Notes: generated by a model not told the origin, from the sequence alone. A DNA stretch of 64,000 bases from Gonatopus flavifemur (GCA_018340375.1 JAFFJZ010000013.1:2644501-2708500), one strand, 5' to 3'. Shown: positions 33,718 through 44,535, numbered from the stretch's first letter. Numbers and translations: made by a program.

Positions 33718-33928
33718 CACTCGGAAAAAATTGTATGGTTGTTTCAACCAACTGTATGGCTGTATTTAGCTCACCCCAAACTTATGGCTGTCAGAACCAG
33801 AAATTTAATTGTGACAAACAGATATATAACCATATCAAGCAAATTTCACGTTCAGGCAGCCATAAGTTCGGGGTGGGTCAAATACAGCCATATGTTTGGC
33901 TGGAACAATCATACAATTTTTTCCGTGT
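33718..33928. mobile_element. Word-array MITE in the right palindrome arm, word TGTATGGTTG
   Basis: Inverted counterpart of 32609-32818, with ACTCGGAAAAAATTGTATGG at its left end and an ACAATTTTTTCCGTGT end at 33928. The two copies differ at scattered sites, which gives a rough age for the arm duplication. Confidence 0.75.
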
Positions 33929-34095
33929 AACCTTTGGAAACGACACGTGTTTCTACAAAAATCATAGGAAAGTTGGATGGTATGGAAGTTTGGTGTGGAG
34001 GGGGTCAGATGAGATCCTTCTAGTTGATACGATTGGTTACCAAAATTTTTTAGTTGATTTGATCCAATTTGACAACTATTCCGTGAATGGCAGGT

Positions 34096-35405
34096 CGACA
34101 TCCTAGAAAAACGGGTTTTCACTGCACCCTAAGCCTCGTTTGTGATTACACTTTTTCAGTACCTTGATTTGTGAACACATGTTTCTGTATACAATTATAA
34201 ATTGTGAGAAAATCTGCTCCAAATTCTATAAAGTTATTATGAAACTTCCTACATAACACAACTCTTATGTACCATATTGGGTTGGAATCCACCCCAGCCC
34301 AGTTCTATCTTCGTTTTGAGTGTGTTCATCCAAAAGCACAGGGTCTACAGCGACATCTGTCAATCACTGAAGGATGCCACTACTTCGAAGCACAGTACCA
34401 TTCCGGTAGACCGATTAGTGAGTCTGCAGTAGTCATTTAGAGTTGTGGATTGCAAATTTTTGATGTCAACAAATAGTTCATTTTCTGGCAAATTTCTTCC
34501 CTTCATTCCTCGCAATGAATATTTCTCCATCAGCAACCACTGGAGGACTAAAGCCTCCCTCACAGAGGAACATTCCAAAAGTATGATGTCCGATTTTGAG
34601 GTCAGAATATTGGAAAATGATGGAATTATGGCTTTGATTGTGGAAACAGTTTATTTTTCTTCTCATGCTTCATTTTTCGGGTATACTTTAATCCCAATGA
34701 GACTCCAAAGAAGTGAGAAAATAATGCCAAGCACATGAAGATGCGATCAATATGTATCAAGAGTAAATCTATAAACCTATTCTCAACAGGAATTTTATCA
34801 CATTTAAAATTTCGATGCAATACAACAGGATATGCCCCATCTGAAAAAAAATGTGAAATCAACATGAGCTGCCGAGTACATTCGGTTATCAAAACGGTAT
34901 AAACGATTTTTTGTATTTTGTAACTTCAATCTTCTTCAATTCTATTCGAAGCGATTCATGATCTTTGAGAAACGTCGATATATTGGAAATGAAGATACAG
35001 TGGAGTAGGAGAAGAATCAGGTTCGATCATTTGGCATACTAGAAACAACTCTGACTTCATTTGAAGCAAACCTGTTCGTCATTTCTGAACAGCTTCGGAA
35101 CTCATGTCTAGACTGCGGAAGCTTATGCAGGATCATTTTGAATGAATAGAATAGAATGAGTTGGCTTATGATGATTTGTTTTGACTCTTGTTTCGTTTTT
35201 AACATGCATATTGACATATGCGGAAAATATGTTGTGAATATGCGTGAAATGCACACACAAAATATGCGAAATATATATACGCTATATACTTTATATGCAA
35301 AAATATGCGAACGAAATTTTCAAAAATATTAGTACCAACAGAACTTTCTCACAGAAGCAGAAAAAAAATATTGTTGCCACGAAAAACCATTATTGCTCAT
35401 TTTGA
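34096..35405. other. Gene-free spacer
   Basis: Overlapping short frames on both strands (34360-34892) carry no recognised motif. Words ATATGCGAAATATATATACG near 35255-35320 form a short AT-rich patch. Confidence 0.4.
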
Positions 35406-35660
35406 ACATTCAAGTTATAATTGGAATCACAATAAACAATTAGTATCTTTTCAAGATCCAACACCGTGAACTGGTGTCATTTTTCAGACAAAATTGATTC
35501 ATACGTCGAAAATGATCTCTCGATGTCACAAGATGTAATCGGAGCAAACTTATATTTACTCCACAAATCAGACGAAATTTCTTGAGGTAGTGGAGCTCTT
35601 CCATCTTTCAATATATCAGGGACTTTGAATATTCCTGTAACTCCGGCATCCCTCTCCAAA
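35406..35660 (-). pseudogene. hAT transposase C-terminal (dimerisation) fragment
   Basis: The frame reads through WSKYKFAPITSCDIERSFST and YESILSEK, then a TGA, then FTVLDLEKILIVYC in the same frame. The pattern Y-x-F/Y-A-P-I-T-S-x-D-x-E-R-x-F-S followed by a stop-start loop and E-x-x-x-x-L-V/I-x-Y/N-C is the C-terminal dimerisation region of hAT-type transposases. Only this end is present and it contains a nonsense codon. No terminal repeats were assigned to it. Confidence 0.6.
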
Positions 35661-36259
35661 ACATTATGAATTTTTTTTTCATCTCAGTCCGCAAGAGCGT
35701 GGTATATTGTGTGAATCATCGATGCAAGTACGTACCACTGCACAGTGGGCTGAAATCCACAAAAAGGACTCAAAACCCCCTTTTCTGAAATACTCTAAAA
35801 TTCAAGAATGTTGGTATTTTCTTACTCCAATACATTAGTAGTATGAAGGTATGTAACGCTGTGTCTGAAGGCGAGTTAGTTTGTGAGATACAGAAATTAC
35901 TGTGAAATTCTGATAATTCCCGAAAAATAATACAAGAGTTTTCGAAGTAATTAACGCTTGCAAGCCCTCATGATTTTGATATCTGAGGATTTTGTGGAAG
36001 TTTACATGTTGTTTCAATATGGAAATAATGAATATTGTCCAAGGGACATGAGTGTTAGGTTGGAACATTGCATTTTTGAGTTTTCATTGACGATTTTCTC
36101 AAATACTTTGAATAACTCTCTCCGGGAGGTTTTTGCAATGTGTTCTTAGATGATTCCTACTTGCAAATCACTCCTATTTATGCTGCGCAGACCTGCGCAA
36201 CGAGTGGTATGTTAATTTTCATGACACAGTGTCTGTAAAATTATTAGTTCTCCGGTATA
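35661..36259. other. Unassigned spacer
   Basis: AT-rich DNA of about 600 bases with overlapping short frames and no motif. Confidence 0.4.
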
Positions 36260-36522
36260 CACTGTTGAAAAAGTTTGTGAATTGAATACACAAAATTTGG
36301 AAGCAATTAACACACATATTTGTGTTTGAAATTCACCATAGATTTCATGAGAATTCAAATCAAATTTTGTATGAAAAGCACTTTGAAATAATATTGTGTT
36401 TGGATTTTAATAGAAGTATGGGGAATTCAATAAACAAAATATGTTTTGTCAATAGCTTACAAACTTTTGTATCAAAATTAATATAAATATTCTTAAATTT
36501 GCGGTGGAAATTTTTAACAGTG
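36260..36522. mobile_element. Word-array element, word ACACAAATTTGTGTTT
   Basis: CACTGTTGAAAAAG at 36260 and AAATTTTTAACAGTG ending at 36522 are inverted and resemble the termini at 10685 and 16946. The interior repeats CACAAAATTT, ATTTGTGTTTG, TTGTGTTTGGA and ACAAAATATGTTTTGT. Confidence 0.6.
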
Positions 36523-36527
36523 ATATG

Positions 36528-36785
36528 CAGGGGGCATAAACTGAAATATAAAATTTTCAGAACTGAATGTGGCGCTCTTCAGTGTGGATTAGTGAAAGTT
36601 CGAATGGAATTCAGGGAGTGGGAGTATCAAGTATATTCATGTTGTATTACCAACACAAGCATACTTGTGTTGGTGATTATAGGTGATACCCCCACTCCCT
36701 GCATTCCATTCAAACTTTCACTAATCCAAACTTGAGAGCGCCAGATTCAGTTCTGAAAATTTCATATTTCAGTTTATGCCCCCTG
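36528..36785. mobile_element. hAT-type MITE with 8-bp duplication GTGATATG
   Basis: CAGGGGGCATAAACTGAAAT at 36528 mirrors ATTTCAGTTTATGCCCCCTG ending at 36785. Arms are about 120 bp (GAATGGAATTCAGGGAGTGG with its near complement). GTGATATG stands at 36520-36527 and 36786-36793. Non-coding 258-bp hAT MITE. Confidence 0.95.
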
Positions 36786-36816
36786 GTGATATGCAACATG
36801 CAACATTACAATAAAT

Positions 36817-37060
36817 CACATGCAGAAAAACGATGTATCGAAGATTACTACATTTACTCGTACATTAGTGCCCGTGAGTGGAATAGTATAATGTTCACAA
36901 CTGAATGTAGTAATATCTCATGCTTTATGATATGAAGTTGCATCAAATTGCACGATGTTTTGCTACATTCAGTTGTAAACATTATACTATTTCATTCACG
37001 GGCACTAATGCACGAGTGAATGCAGTGATATTCGATACATCATTTTTCTCCGTGCAAGTG
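36817..37060. mobile_element. Hairpin MITE with CACNTGCA and AGAAAAA ends
   Basis: The left arm has GATGTATCGAAGATTACTAC and ACATTAGTGCCCGTGAGTG. The right arm carries CATTCACGGGCACTAATGCA and GATATTCGATACATC. Stem of about 95 bp, 244 bp overall. Confidence 0.75.
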
Positions 37061-37153
37061 AGGTTTAAGTAGAGCGTGCGAAAATTTCTAGAGTATTGGA
37101 TGAATTTTATTTAATCTCTGACTACTGTCCTTTGATAGTTTGGCAACGTCATA

Positions 37154-38832
37154 ATGTCATTCACTTCAACACGGAAAGAGTTGTTTGATATGTTACGGAA
37201 CGTGAAGAGTGCCTCGCGTGATGCGAAAATTAATCACCTAAAAAGTTACGTCATCAATAACTTACACATAAAAAAAAGATGAGAATATAAAACACATCGG
37301 ACGACAGGTTACATTGTTTGGTTTGAGTATATTTGATAAGTACGATGAAGCTTCCCGAAAATTGAATATTCTCCTCGACAGGAATGAAAAATGGCTCAAC
37401 GAAATATTCAAATTTTCAATCATCAAAATGCTCAATAAAACAAACAAGAAGGGTGGTCGTCCTACTTCATCATTCGAAAATTCGACCATCAAAACAAAAC
37501 GCAGAAAAGCGAGTGAACTATGTAAAACTAAGTCAACTGCAGAATTGTCTTTGGGCCTACAAATGAAATTACGTTCTAAAAGCCACCATACGGCAGCTAA
37601 AATAGTGCAAGAAGCTTGTTCAGTATCCGGTAATATACCACACATGGTCAAGAAGGATGTTAAAAACATAACTTCTCACACTGACGATAAAGCCTTAGCT
37701 CTGATTGTAGAGAATAAATCAACGAAGAATGAGTATCTGAATATGCGACATGGTGCGATAGGAAGGGGTGTGAATTTGTATCCTTCTTATCACAAGATAT
37801 TGAATGCTAAGACTAGATGTTATCCTGGGAATGAATATATAACAGTCACTGATAGTATCGCAGAAGTAAAATTACAAGCTCTCCTCGATCATACTGCAAC
37901 TCGTATAGCGAAGGTTAGTGAATGTGTTACTGGTATGCTGTCAATTGAGCGATTAGATAAACTGACGCTGTTGTCAAAATGGGGATTTGATGGGAGTTCA
38001 TGTCATTCTCAATACAAACAGAAACCTAATAGCTCCGAAAGCATGTTCAGTGATAGTAATCTATCTGTAACTTCTTCTGTTCCTTTGGAACTGCATGTCT
38101 TGCAATCTGACTTGACGAGAAAAATAATTTGGAAAAATCCATGTCCATCTTCAACGAAATGCTGTCACCCAATAAGGATAGAATTGATAGAGGAAACAAC
38201 TGAAGTGAGTAAAGAAGAGAAACAATACATAGAGAATCAGGTCAATAATCTCGTGCCGTCCAAAGTATCATGTCCTGTGGGTGATGTGAGTGTTACTCAT
38301 AAAATGGCACTGACTATGATAGACGGAAACGTTTGCAACGCGATCACATCAACCGCATCTGCGCAAACTTGTAATATTTGTGATGCTACGCCCAAAAAAA
38401 TGAATAATATTGAAGTAGTCTCTACAAGAACAGTCGATCAATGCAATCTTCAATTCGGATTATCTTTTCTCCATGCTTGGATAAGGTTTTTTGAATCGCT
38501 CTTGCACATTTCTCATCGTTTACCCATCCAGAAGTGGCAGATTTGAAGTGTCGCAGACGAGGATTTATCCTCCCAAAGAAAAAAAATTATACAAAATAGA
38601 TTCAGGAGTGAAATGGGATTGCTCATTGATATGCCTATGCCTGGAGGGAGCGGAACTACCAATGATGGCAATACTGCCCAGCAATTTTCCGAACATGAAC
38701 ATCTGAAATCACAGGGATAGATTTGGAAGTTATTAAAAGTTTCCGCGTAATATTGCAAGCAATCTCTAGTGGTTTTGCTATCAATTTCGAGGCCTTTGCT
38801 AAGTATGCACATGATACGGCTGAACTGTATGT
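37154..38832 (+). pseudogene. RAG1/Transib-like transposase, frameshifted and truncated
   Basis: An ATG at 37154 opens about 40 codons that run into a poly-A run (37270-37277). A 1-nt shift there leads into a 410-codon open block (to 38546) containing GFDGSSCHSQYKQ, ALTMIDGNVCNAI, QTCNICDATP, FGLSFLHAWIRFFESLLHIS and IQKWQ. After another shift the strand encodes GGSGTTNDGNTAQQF (about 38640-38690). The spacing of Asp (GFDG), Asp (MIDG), C-x2-C and the final N-D-G-N-T block parallels the D, D, C-x2-C and GNESGN motifs of RAG1-type recombinases. The gene ends abruptly at 38832, where the LTR begins, so the LTR element inserted into it. Assignment to Transib rather than a sister superfamily is tentative. 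Confidence 0.55.
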
Positions 38833-40214
38833 TGTAAATGATAACGTTTGGCCTAATTTGTTTATAGGGAAATTCTGGTTAATTTCCAATTGAATTTGAC
38901 TCTCAGGATAACCCGGGCAGGGTGTATTGAGCAACAAGCCGACGTATGAGGCATGTGAGTATATTTGACAAGAAAAAATATACATAAGTTCAATACAAAA
39001 AAAATAAAGGAAGAGAATTCTACAGTGGGTCAACTATTTTACTTTCGCCCCCTTTCTTGGAACGTGAATTCCCGTGAGAATCTCAAGAGACTTTCTGAAA
39101 CAAAAGAACCACTTGTCTTTGTACGCTCGCGCTTTGATAATTTATCAATTAAATTATGATTGATTGAAGAAATTTTGAGCTCAGTTCTCGACTGTCGTGA
39201 TCACAAAGTGATTTGACGTCCGTGTTTCATCATCGCTCTATTTTGATGTATTTACCATAAGTTCACAGGAGATGTATGTTTATTTTGTGTTTTCTTCTAT
39301 AATTTAAATTGAAACTGTCCTCATCTGATTCGTGTGATTATTCCGCATAAGTCCCGGGTTAGGGGGTTCGGCAAGAGAATAATTCGCGAATTTGATATCT
39401 ATTCCCTCTTTAATGGAAATTTGAATTGAAACTGTCTTCATCTGATTCGCGTGATTATTTCGCCCAAGTCCCGGGTTAGGGGGTTCGGCAAGAGAATAAT
39501 TCGCGAATTTTATATCTCCTCAATCTCTGATCGCCGCCAAGTCCCTTTTTACGGGGTTCACGGAGTCGATCCAAGAATCGATGAGTGGCAAAGTTTTTGA
39601 ATACCATCGCACTTAAGGTACCGCTATCGCGGGGTTCGGTGCAGATGGTATGAATAAACTCGTACCTGAAAAGGGAAGAAAACTAGATTTCACACATATG
39701 TATGTGTGTTTGTACTTCAATGTATTTGAAGTTCAAAAGGAAATGTATTTGATTTCTTCCGATAAGAACAGCTTGCTATACGAGGTGATTTTGCCTCAAT
39801 TATAATGTAAAAAAATTCATTTCACACAGCAGCAGGAAGAAAATCTAGGACGCTCCTAGCGTATATGTGAGAAAACATAAATCTATGGTAAATAACATCG
39901 CTTTTCAATTATCGCGTGAGCCTGCACATGACCACGAGTGGTAACGGTAATCATATGCGACCCACGCGAGCGTCGATAACAGAGATTGATTTCCTCATCG
40001 ATCTACGCGCTTCAATGTCTTATCGAATCTTGATCATAGTTATAACCGTAAACCGAAATGAATGGAGAAAAAGAAACATTCTGGATTTCAAATATACCGT
40101 AAACAAAACGAAAATCCCTCTTCAGATCAATATTCGACCAGGATGACCATGAGAAACTAAATGACAATCAAAGGAAACGAATCATTATTACGCACAGATG
40201 TTTCTACCGTTACA
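38833..40214 (-). repeat. 3' LTR
   Basis: On the minus strand it starts TGTAACGGTAGAAAC just after the polypurine tract and ends TTATCATTTACA at 38833, so it has TG...CA ends over 1382 bp. The final 150 bp (38833-38985) match the end of the 5' LTR (47656-47806). The rest does not. A 117-bp unit is tandemly duplicated at about 39311-39540 (GAAACTGTCNTCATCTGATT, then CCCGGGTTAGGGGGTTCGGC). Confidence 0.65.
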
Positions 40215-40217
40215 TCG

Positions 40218-40228
40218 CCCCCCTCTAA
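40218..40228 (-). other. Polypurine tract
   Basis: The minus strand reads TTAGAGGGGGG, then CGA, then TGTAACGG, the start of the 3' LTR. This is the expected place for second-strand priming. The three bases between tract and LTR are slightly more than usual. Confidence 0.55.
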
Positions 40229-40367
40229 ATGATGAGTATTCAAAGACGAGTTATTTATATGAACAAAAAAAAATCAACTTTCTCACTTTTCAATTTCAAC
40301 CGTTGGAGCCTTTTTTCCGGGCCTCGGTATTTCCGAAAGATGCCCTTAGTCGGGTCTCCCTATCCTC
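40229..40367. other. Spacer between polypurine tract and small ORF
   Basis: 140 bases, AT-rich, nothing recognised. Confidence 0.4.
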
Positions 40368-40700
40368 TTAATCGCGCATGAACTCCCACATATCCTCCAT
40401 CTCCCTCATGAGAATCGCCGGATTTCTCTCCACGTCCTCTTCATCTTTTTCTATATCCTCCAGCTCGTCCTTTTTCTCCTCCTTCTTTGTTAATTTCAAT
40501 CCTGTCCTCATGTATTCTTCCTTAAAATATTGTCTTTTCTTTTCCTTCATTTCTTTCTCTCTTTCCGTTTGGGTCCACTTTCCTCCCTTTGCTTCCCCAC
40601 ATCCACTCACGAACCTATCTCGACGATACCCATACAGGATCTTCGCGAAAACGTAATTCTCGTAATTTGACGTTTGCGTCTCTACTTCGCGTTTTGCCAT
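40368..40700 (-). CDS. Lys/Glu-rich ORF downstream of pol, unknown function
   Basis: This 110-codon frame sits between integrase and the polypurine tract, where some gypsy-like elements carry env or accessory genes. It begins MAKREVETQTSNYENYVFAK. Its second half is highly charged (KKEEKKDELEDIEKDEEDVE) and probably helical or coiled-coil. It has no signal peptide, membrane segment or furin-like site, so it is not an env protein. It could instead be captured sequence. The opposite strand is also open here, because K/E-rich codons read as Ser-rich in reverse. Confidence 0.4.
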   Translation of the reverse strand: MAKREVETQTSNYENYVFAKILYGYRRDRFVSGCGEAKGGKWTQTEREKEMKEKKRQYFKEEYMRTGLKLTKKEEKKDELEDIEKDEEDVERNPAILMREMEDMWEFMRD

Positions 40701-40937
40701 TTTGGCCAGTACTTTTCCGAATCTTCGATGCTTTTAGTATCACGGATGGCTCACATCTGCCGTATCAAACTATTCTTATTTATGTCCCAAGTGGGGATTT
40801 GTTTTGGTTCGGGGTTTTTCTTTCAATCCTGAATCATTGCTCTTTCTTATGTACTAAACGTAACGATATATATTTCATGGAAACCAAAAAAAATGTGAAT
40901 ACTTATGTACATACAGCTTATGCTAACATTCTTTCCC

Positions 40938-41379
40938 TTACCCTTTATGGTATCGTTTTAGATTATAGGAGTGAAACATTCCTATCTCATGCCCTTTCAA
41001 ACTCTCCAAGATAAATGTTGCCGAAGCGATTTGTTTTTCCATTTTATACGGCCCTTCGTATAATGCGAAAAGCTTGGGAATGTTACAATTCGACGCATCA
41101 GATATATTCTTGGATGATAACAAGACTAAATCTCCCTCTTTAAAAACCTCCGTTCTCCTGTTTCCCGTGAAAAGATTGTAAACTTTGCTTTTCGCACGAT
41201 CGGCCCGGTTTTTGCCTTTTCGTCGAAGTCTTTCTCTAACCAGAACCAGTTTTTGCTCATAAAGCATCTCATTCTGAGGATTTCCTGGGCTTTGTATCCA
41301 ATTTTGCAATACTCTCTTTGGTTTTTCGTTAAGGAATATTCCAATCGGTGTATATTCTGTGCTTTCATGAGACGTTGAA
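40938..41379 (-). pseudogene. Integrase C-terminal part, downstream of the foldback
   Basis: The coding begins right after the foldback border with SHESTEYTPIGIF, the conserved block that follows the integrase core, and continues to a basic C-terminal region ending NLKRYHKG. The middle (VLVRERLRRKGKNRADRAK, then FKEGDLVLLSS) matches the usual chromatin/DNA-binding end of gypsy integrases. It belongs to the same gene as 43205-43872. Confidence 0.75.
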
Positions 41380-43204
41380 TTGAGGGTCCGGATGCAAGAA
41401 CCGACGATACGCTCGAAAATTGATTGAAGTATTGTCCAAGCCATGACGTCACACGTCGAGATCAAGAGTTGGAATTTCGGGAATTGAAAAATACTGGGTG
41501 ATAGGTAGTAGAAAATCAATCCGAGTCACCGTTTACGATTTTTTTCTATGATCGATAGTTTTCGAGCAAAAAAATAAAAACTACCTATTATTTCACACCA
41601 AAAATCAATGTTTTTGAACATTTAACTCATTCTAACTCGGCCATTTTTCAATGTATCGCAATAAATCTTGCGAATCCTGATTCGCGAGACTTTTTCGGAG
41701 ACGACAATGTTGGAAAAATGTGTAAAAATTAATAACAAATTGATACATTTTCAATCCGAAGTAAAAATCACGCTTTTCATGTTCCGCACTGAAAAAGTGG
41801 TGGAGGGAATATGAGCTACAAAGAATGTCCAGCGACAAAGTTGTTCGTTGGGATATAAAGAAATTCTCTGAAAATTTTCAGATCGATTGAACTAATAGTT
41901 TGCAAAATACAGCGATATTTGTATGAGCGCGCAACGGAAATTGTTCATGATCTCGCGTCGTTTATCGAGTGAAGTCGATAATTGATGATCTTTGCTAGTT
42001 TATAAGATACGAAACTATGATGTTACAAAAAATAGGTGTTTTTTTCAATATATATATACACAAAGTTACATTATGTGAAAATATACAATAAATACATGAT
42101 ATGAATATTTTGCTTCACATTGCGATCACAAGGAATCTTTTTTGTTCGAATACTTTCACCATAAAATCAATATTTAGCACGTGGAGTCGATTCGGGCAAA
42201 TAAACTGCTTGTAAAAAAATTGGATACGGGATTTTTCACAAAATAGTATGATATTCAGATTCGTGAATCCCAAACACATACACCTGCTGGAGAAATAAAG
42301 TTATAAGAATTGTTTTCATATTGACTCCAATATAACAATACTATTGAAATAAACAGTCGAGAAGAAGAGAAAATGTATCATAGAAAATTTCTTCGTCACA
42401 AAATAAAAAAAAACCGTATTTTTTTCTGAGCAGTTTTCCTTCAGAATCAACAGTTTGTCCATAAAAAAGTTATAAACAATGAAATTGTTTATGAGGAGAA
42501 CTGTATTGCGAAAGGTGCGAGAATAGTTCGATAATCGGATTTTCCGACCTCAAAAACATAAACCCACGTTGAGAAATCAAAGAAGTAAAATCTTTTGTAC
42601 GGACTCCGACTTCACTTGATAAACAACGCAAGATCATGAAAGATTTCCGTTGCGCGCTCATACAAAAATCGCTGTATTTTGCAAACTATTAGTTCAATCG
42701 ATCTGAAAATTTTCAAAAAATTTCTTTATATCCTAACGAACAACTTTGTCGCCGGAAATTCTTTGTAGCTCATATTTCCTCCACCACTTTTTCAGTGCGG
42801 AGCATGAAAAGCGTGGTTTTTACTTCGGATTGAAAATTTATCAATTTCTTAATCATTTTTACACATTTTTTCAACATTGTCGTCTTCGAAAAAGTCTCAC
42901 GAATCAGAATTCATGAGATTTATTTTGGTACATTGAAAAATGGCCGAGTTAGATTGAGTTAGATGTTCAAAAACATTGATTTTTGGTGTGAAATAATAGG
43001 TAGTTTTTATTTTTTTGCTCGAAAACTATCGATCATAGAAAAAAATCGTAAACGGTGACTCGGATTGATTTTCTAATACCTATCACCCAGTATTTTTCAA
43101 TTTCCGAAATTCCAACTTTTGATTTCGACGTGTGACGTCATGGCTTGGACAATACTTCTATCACTCTCCAAGCGTATCGTCGGTTGTTGCATCCGGACCC
43201 TCAA
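41380..43204. mobile_element. Foldback element inserted in integrase
   Basis: TTGAGGGTCCGGATGCAAGA at 41380 is mirrored by GCATCCGGACCCTCAA ending at 43204. The arms are about 600 bp each (AACTACCTATTATTTCACAC near 41580 with its complement near 43000) around a 600-bp AT-rich centre. Gag-pol coding is continuous across it when it is removed. The flanks share AAC (TATAAC and TTCAAC on the minus strand), so the duplication is short or has mutated. No transposase is present. Confidence 0.85.
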
Positions 43205-43872
43205 GTTATACATTCTCCGATGATTTTCATATATTTCGCCCAGGGAGTATGTTTGTCCTTCACTAACACCCGAAAAAATCTGCCCAATTCGCGATTCACG
43301 CGTTCCACTGCGTTACTTTGAGGATGTATCATTGAGGAAAAAACGAGTTTAATGTTTTCTGATTCTAATTCATTTTTCCATAACTTTGCAGTGAACTGGG
43401 TCCCGTAGTCGGAATGAATTCTTTCCGGAGGATCAAAATTTGCGCTGTATTTTTCAAATATGCATTCAATGACAGCTTTCGTTGTAGCCCTTTTTGAGGA
43501 ATATAACTGCACAAACTTTGAGAACACATCCATCACTACAAGAATGTATTTCACACTCCCCATTGATGTAGGGAGAGGACCATAAAAATCGATCGAAATT
43601 AGTTCGTTCGGCTTCTCCGGAACCGTGCTCTCCATAGGAGCGTAATTATATTGATTGGTGTTTCTGGTTCGTTGACAAACATCACATTCTTTGATGAATT
43701 TTTTTATAAATTCATAAAGGTGCTGTGATGGAAATATTTCGCTGATCATCATGAACACCTTTTTTGCCCCTATATGAACGTATTTCTCATGTATTCCACG
43801 AATTAACAATTTTGCCAAAATCTTCGGTAGTAAAATCTTATCCGGGCCGTTTTTTGCCCGTTTATAAATCAC
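43205..43872 (-). pseudogene. Integrase: zinc-binding and catalytic core
   Basis: A His-His-Cys-Cys zinc finger (HEKYVHIGAKK, later ECDVCQRTR) precedes the catalytic core. The core has Asp in SIDFYGPL, Asp in IHSDYGTQF and Glu in NAVERVNRELGR, that is D, D, E with about 35 residues between the last two. All three catalytic residues are present. Translation stops at the foldback. Upstream, a 1-nt frameshift separates it from RNase H. Confidence 0.85.
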
Positions 43873-43887
43873 ATCATCTTTTTTATA

Positions 43888-44535
43888 TTATCTCTGATCA
43901 GAATCCGAGTCTACGTTCCCTGATAACTTATATCGAACACATAGTCTTTTGATATATTCATCCTGTTCCTGAAACCAATCAATGTTCCTAATAGCCCCTC
44001 TCAATTCTTCATTCTCCGTGATTTTTATAGGCTGAGATTTTTCTATGGTCGCCTCCCCATCATCCGAAGCGCGAAATTCAGTTCTACTTAGAACATCCGC
44101 AACGCGGTTTATTCTGCCTGAGCAATATTCTATTTCGAAATCGAAGTCCTGAAGGAACAAGATCCACCTTGCCATCCGTGAATTTTGGAATTCACAACTT
44201 TTCAAAAAACTCAGGGCTTGATGATCAGTTAGAATTTTCATTTCACTCCCTAATACATACGACCGCAATCTGTGTAGGGCCCATACGATTGCTAATAATT
44301 CTCTCTCAGTCGTGGGATGATTCAATCCAGCCCCTTTCAAGGTTCTGCTCACAAATTTAATTGGTCTCAGAACATTTTCATCATCCATCTGTGCCAGAGC
44401 GGCTACTATCGCGAAATCACTAGCATCCGTATGGATATAATATAATTTATTCGAGTCTGGATATTTTAGCACGACATTTTCACAAAATAGCTCTTTGACA
44501 TTCTCGAATGCTCGTTGTTGATCATAAGTCCATTG
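43888..44535 (-). pseudogene. RNase H domain
   Basis: This is in the same frame as reverse transcriptase but separated by a TAG at 44536-44538. Motifs are YYIHTDASDFAIVAALAQ, TTERELLAIVWALHRLRSY, ILTDHQALSFL and RINRVADVLSR, which match Ty3/gypsy RNase H (D, E, D and final D positions). The tail runs to SDSDQR before a stop. Confidence 0.85.

Larger units (their letters stand above)
32461..34095. mobile_element. Giant nested palindrome centred near 33165
   Basis: The left arm (32461-33140) and right arm (33180-34095) are inverted copies. Examples are CCATCCAACTTTCCTATGAT near 32557 with its complement near 33962, and GGAATCAGATGTTCTGAAAT at 33015 with its complement near 33300. The arms are equal except for a 195-bp hairpin in the right arm (33460-33655). 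Each arm also holds a matching copy of a smaller MITE. Non-coding foldback element. Confidence 0.8.

Noticed and set aside
34360..34892. Host gene exons
   Set aside because: Short frames on both strands, no splice-consistent set and no recognisable domain.
36260..36522. 2-bp duplication for this element
   Set aside because: The flanks are TA on the left and AT on the right, which do not match.
38833..40214. Solo LTR unrelated to the gypsy element
   Set aside because: A polypurine tract adjoins its inner edge, TG...CA ends are present and its last 150 bp match the 5' LTR beside the primer site, so I kept it as the 3' LTR and noted the mismatch.
40378..40656. Ser-rich plus-strand frame
   Set aside because: It is the reverse reading of the Lys/Glu-rich minus-strand ORF. 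Such Ser/Lys-Glu mirror frames are common artefacts.
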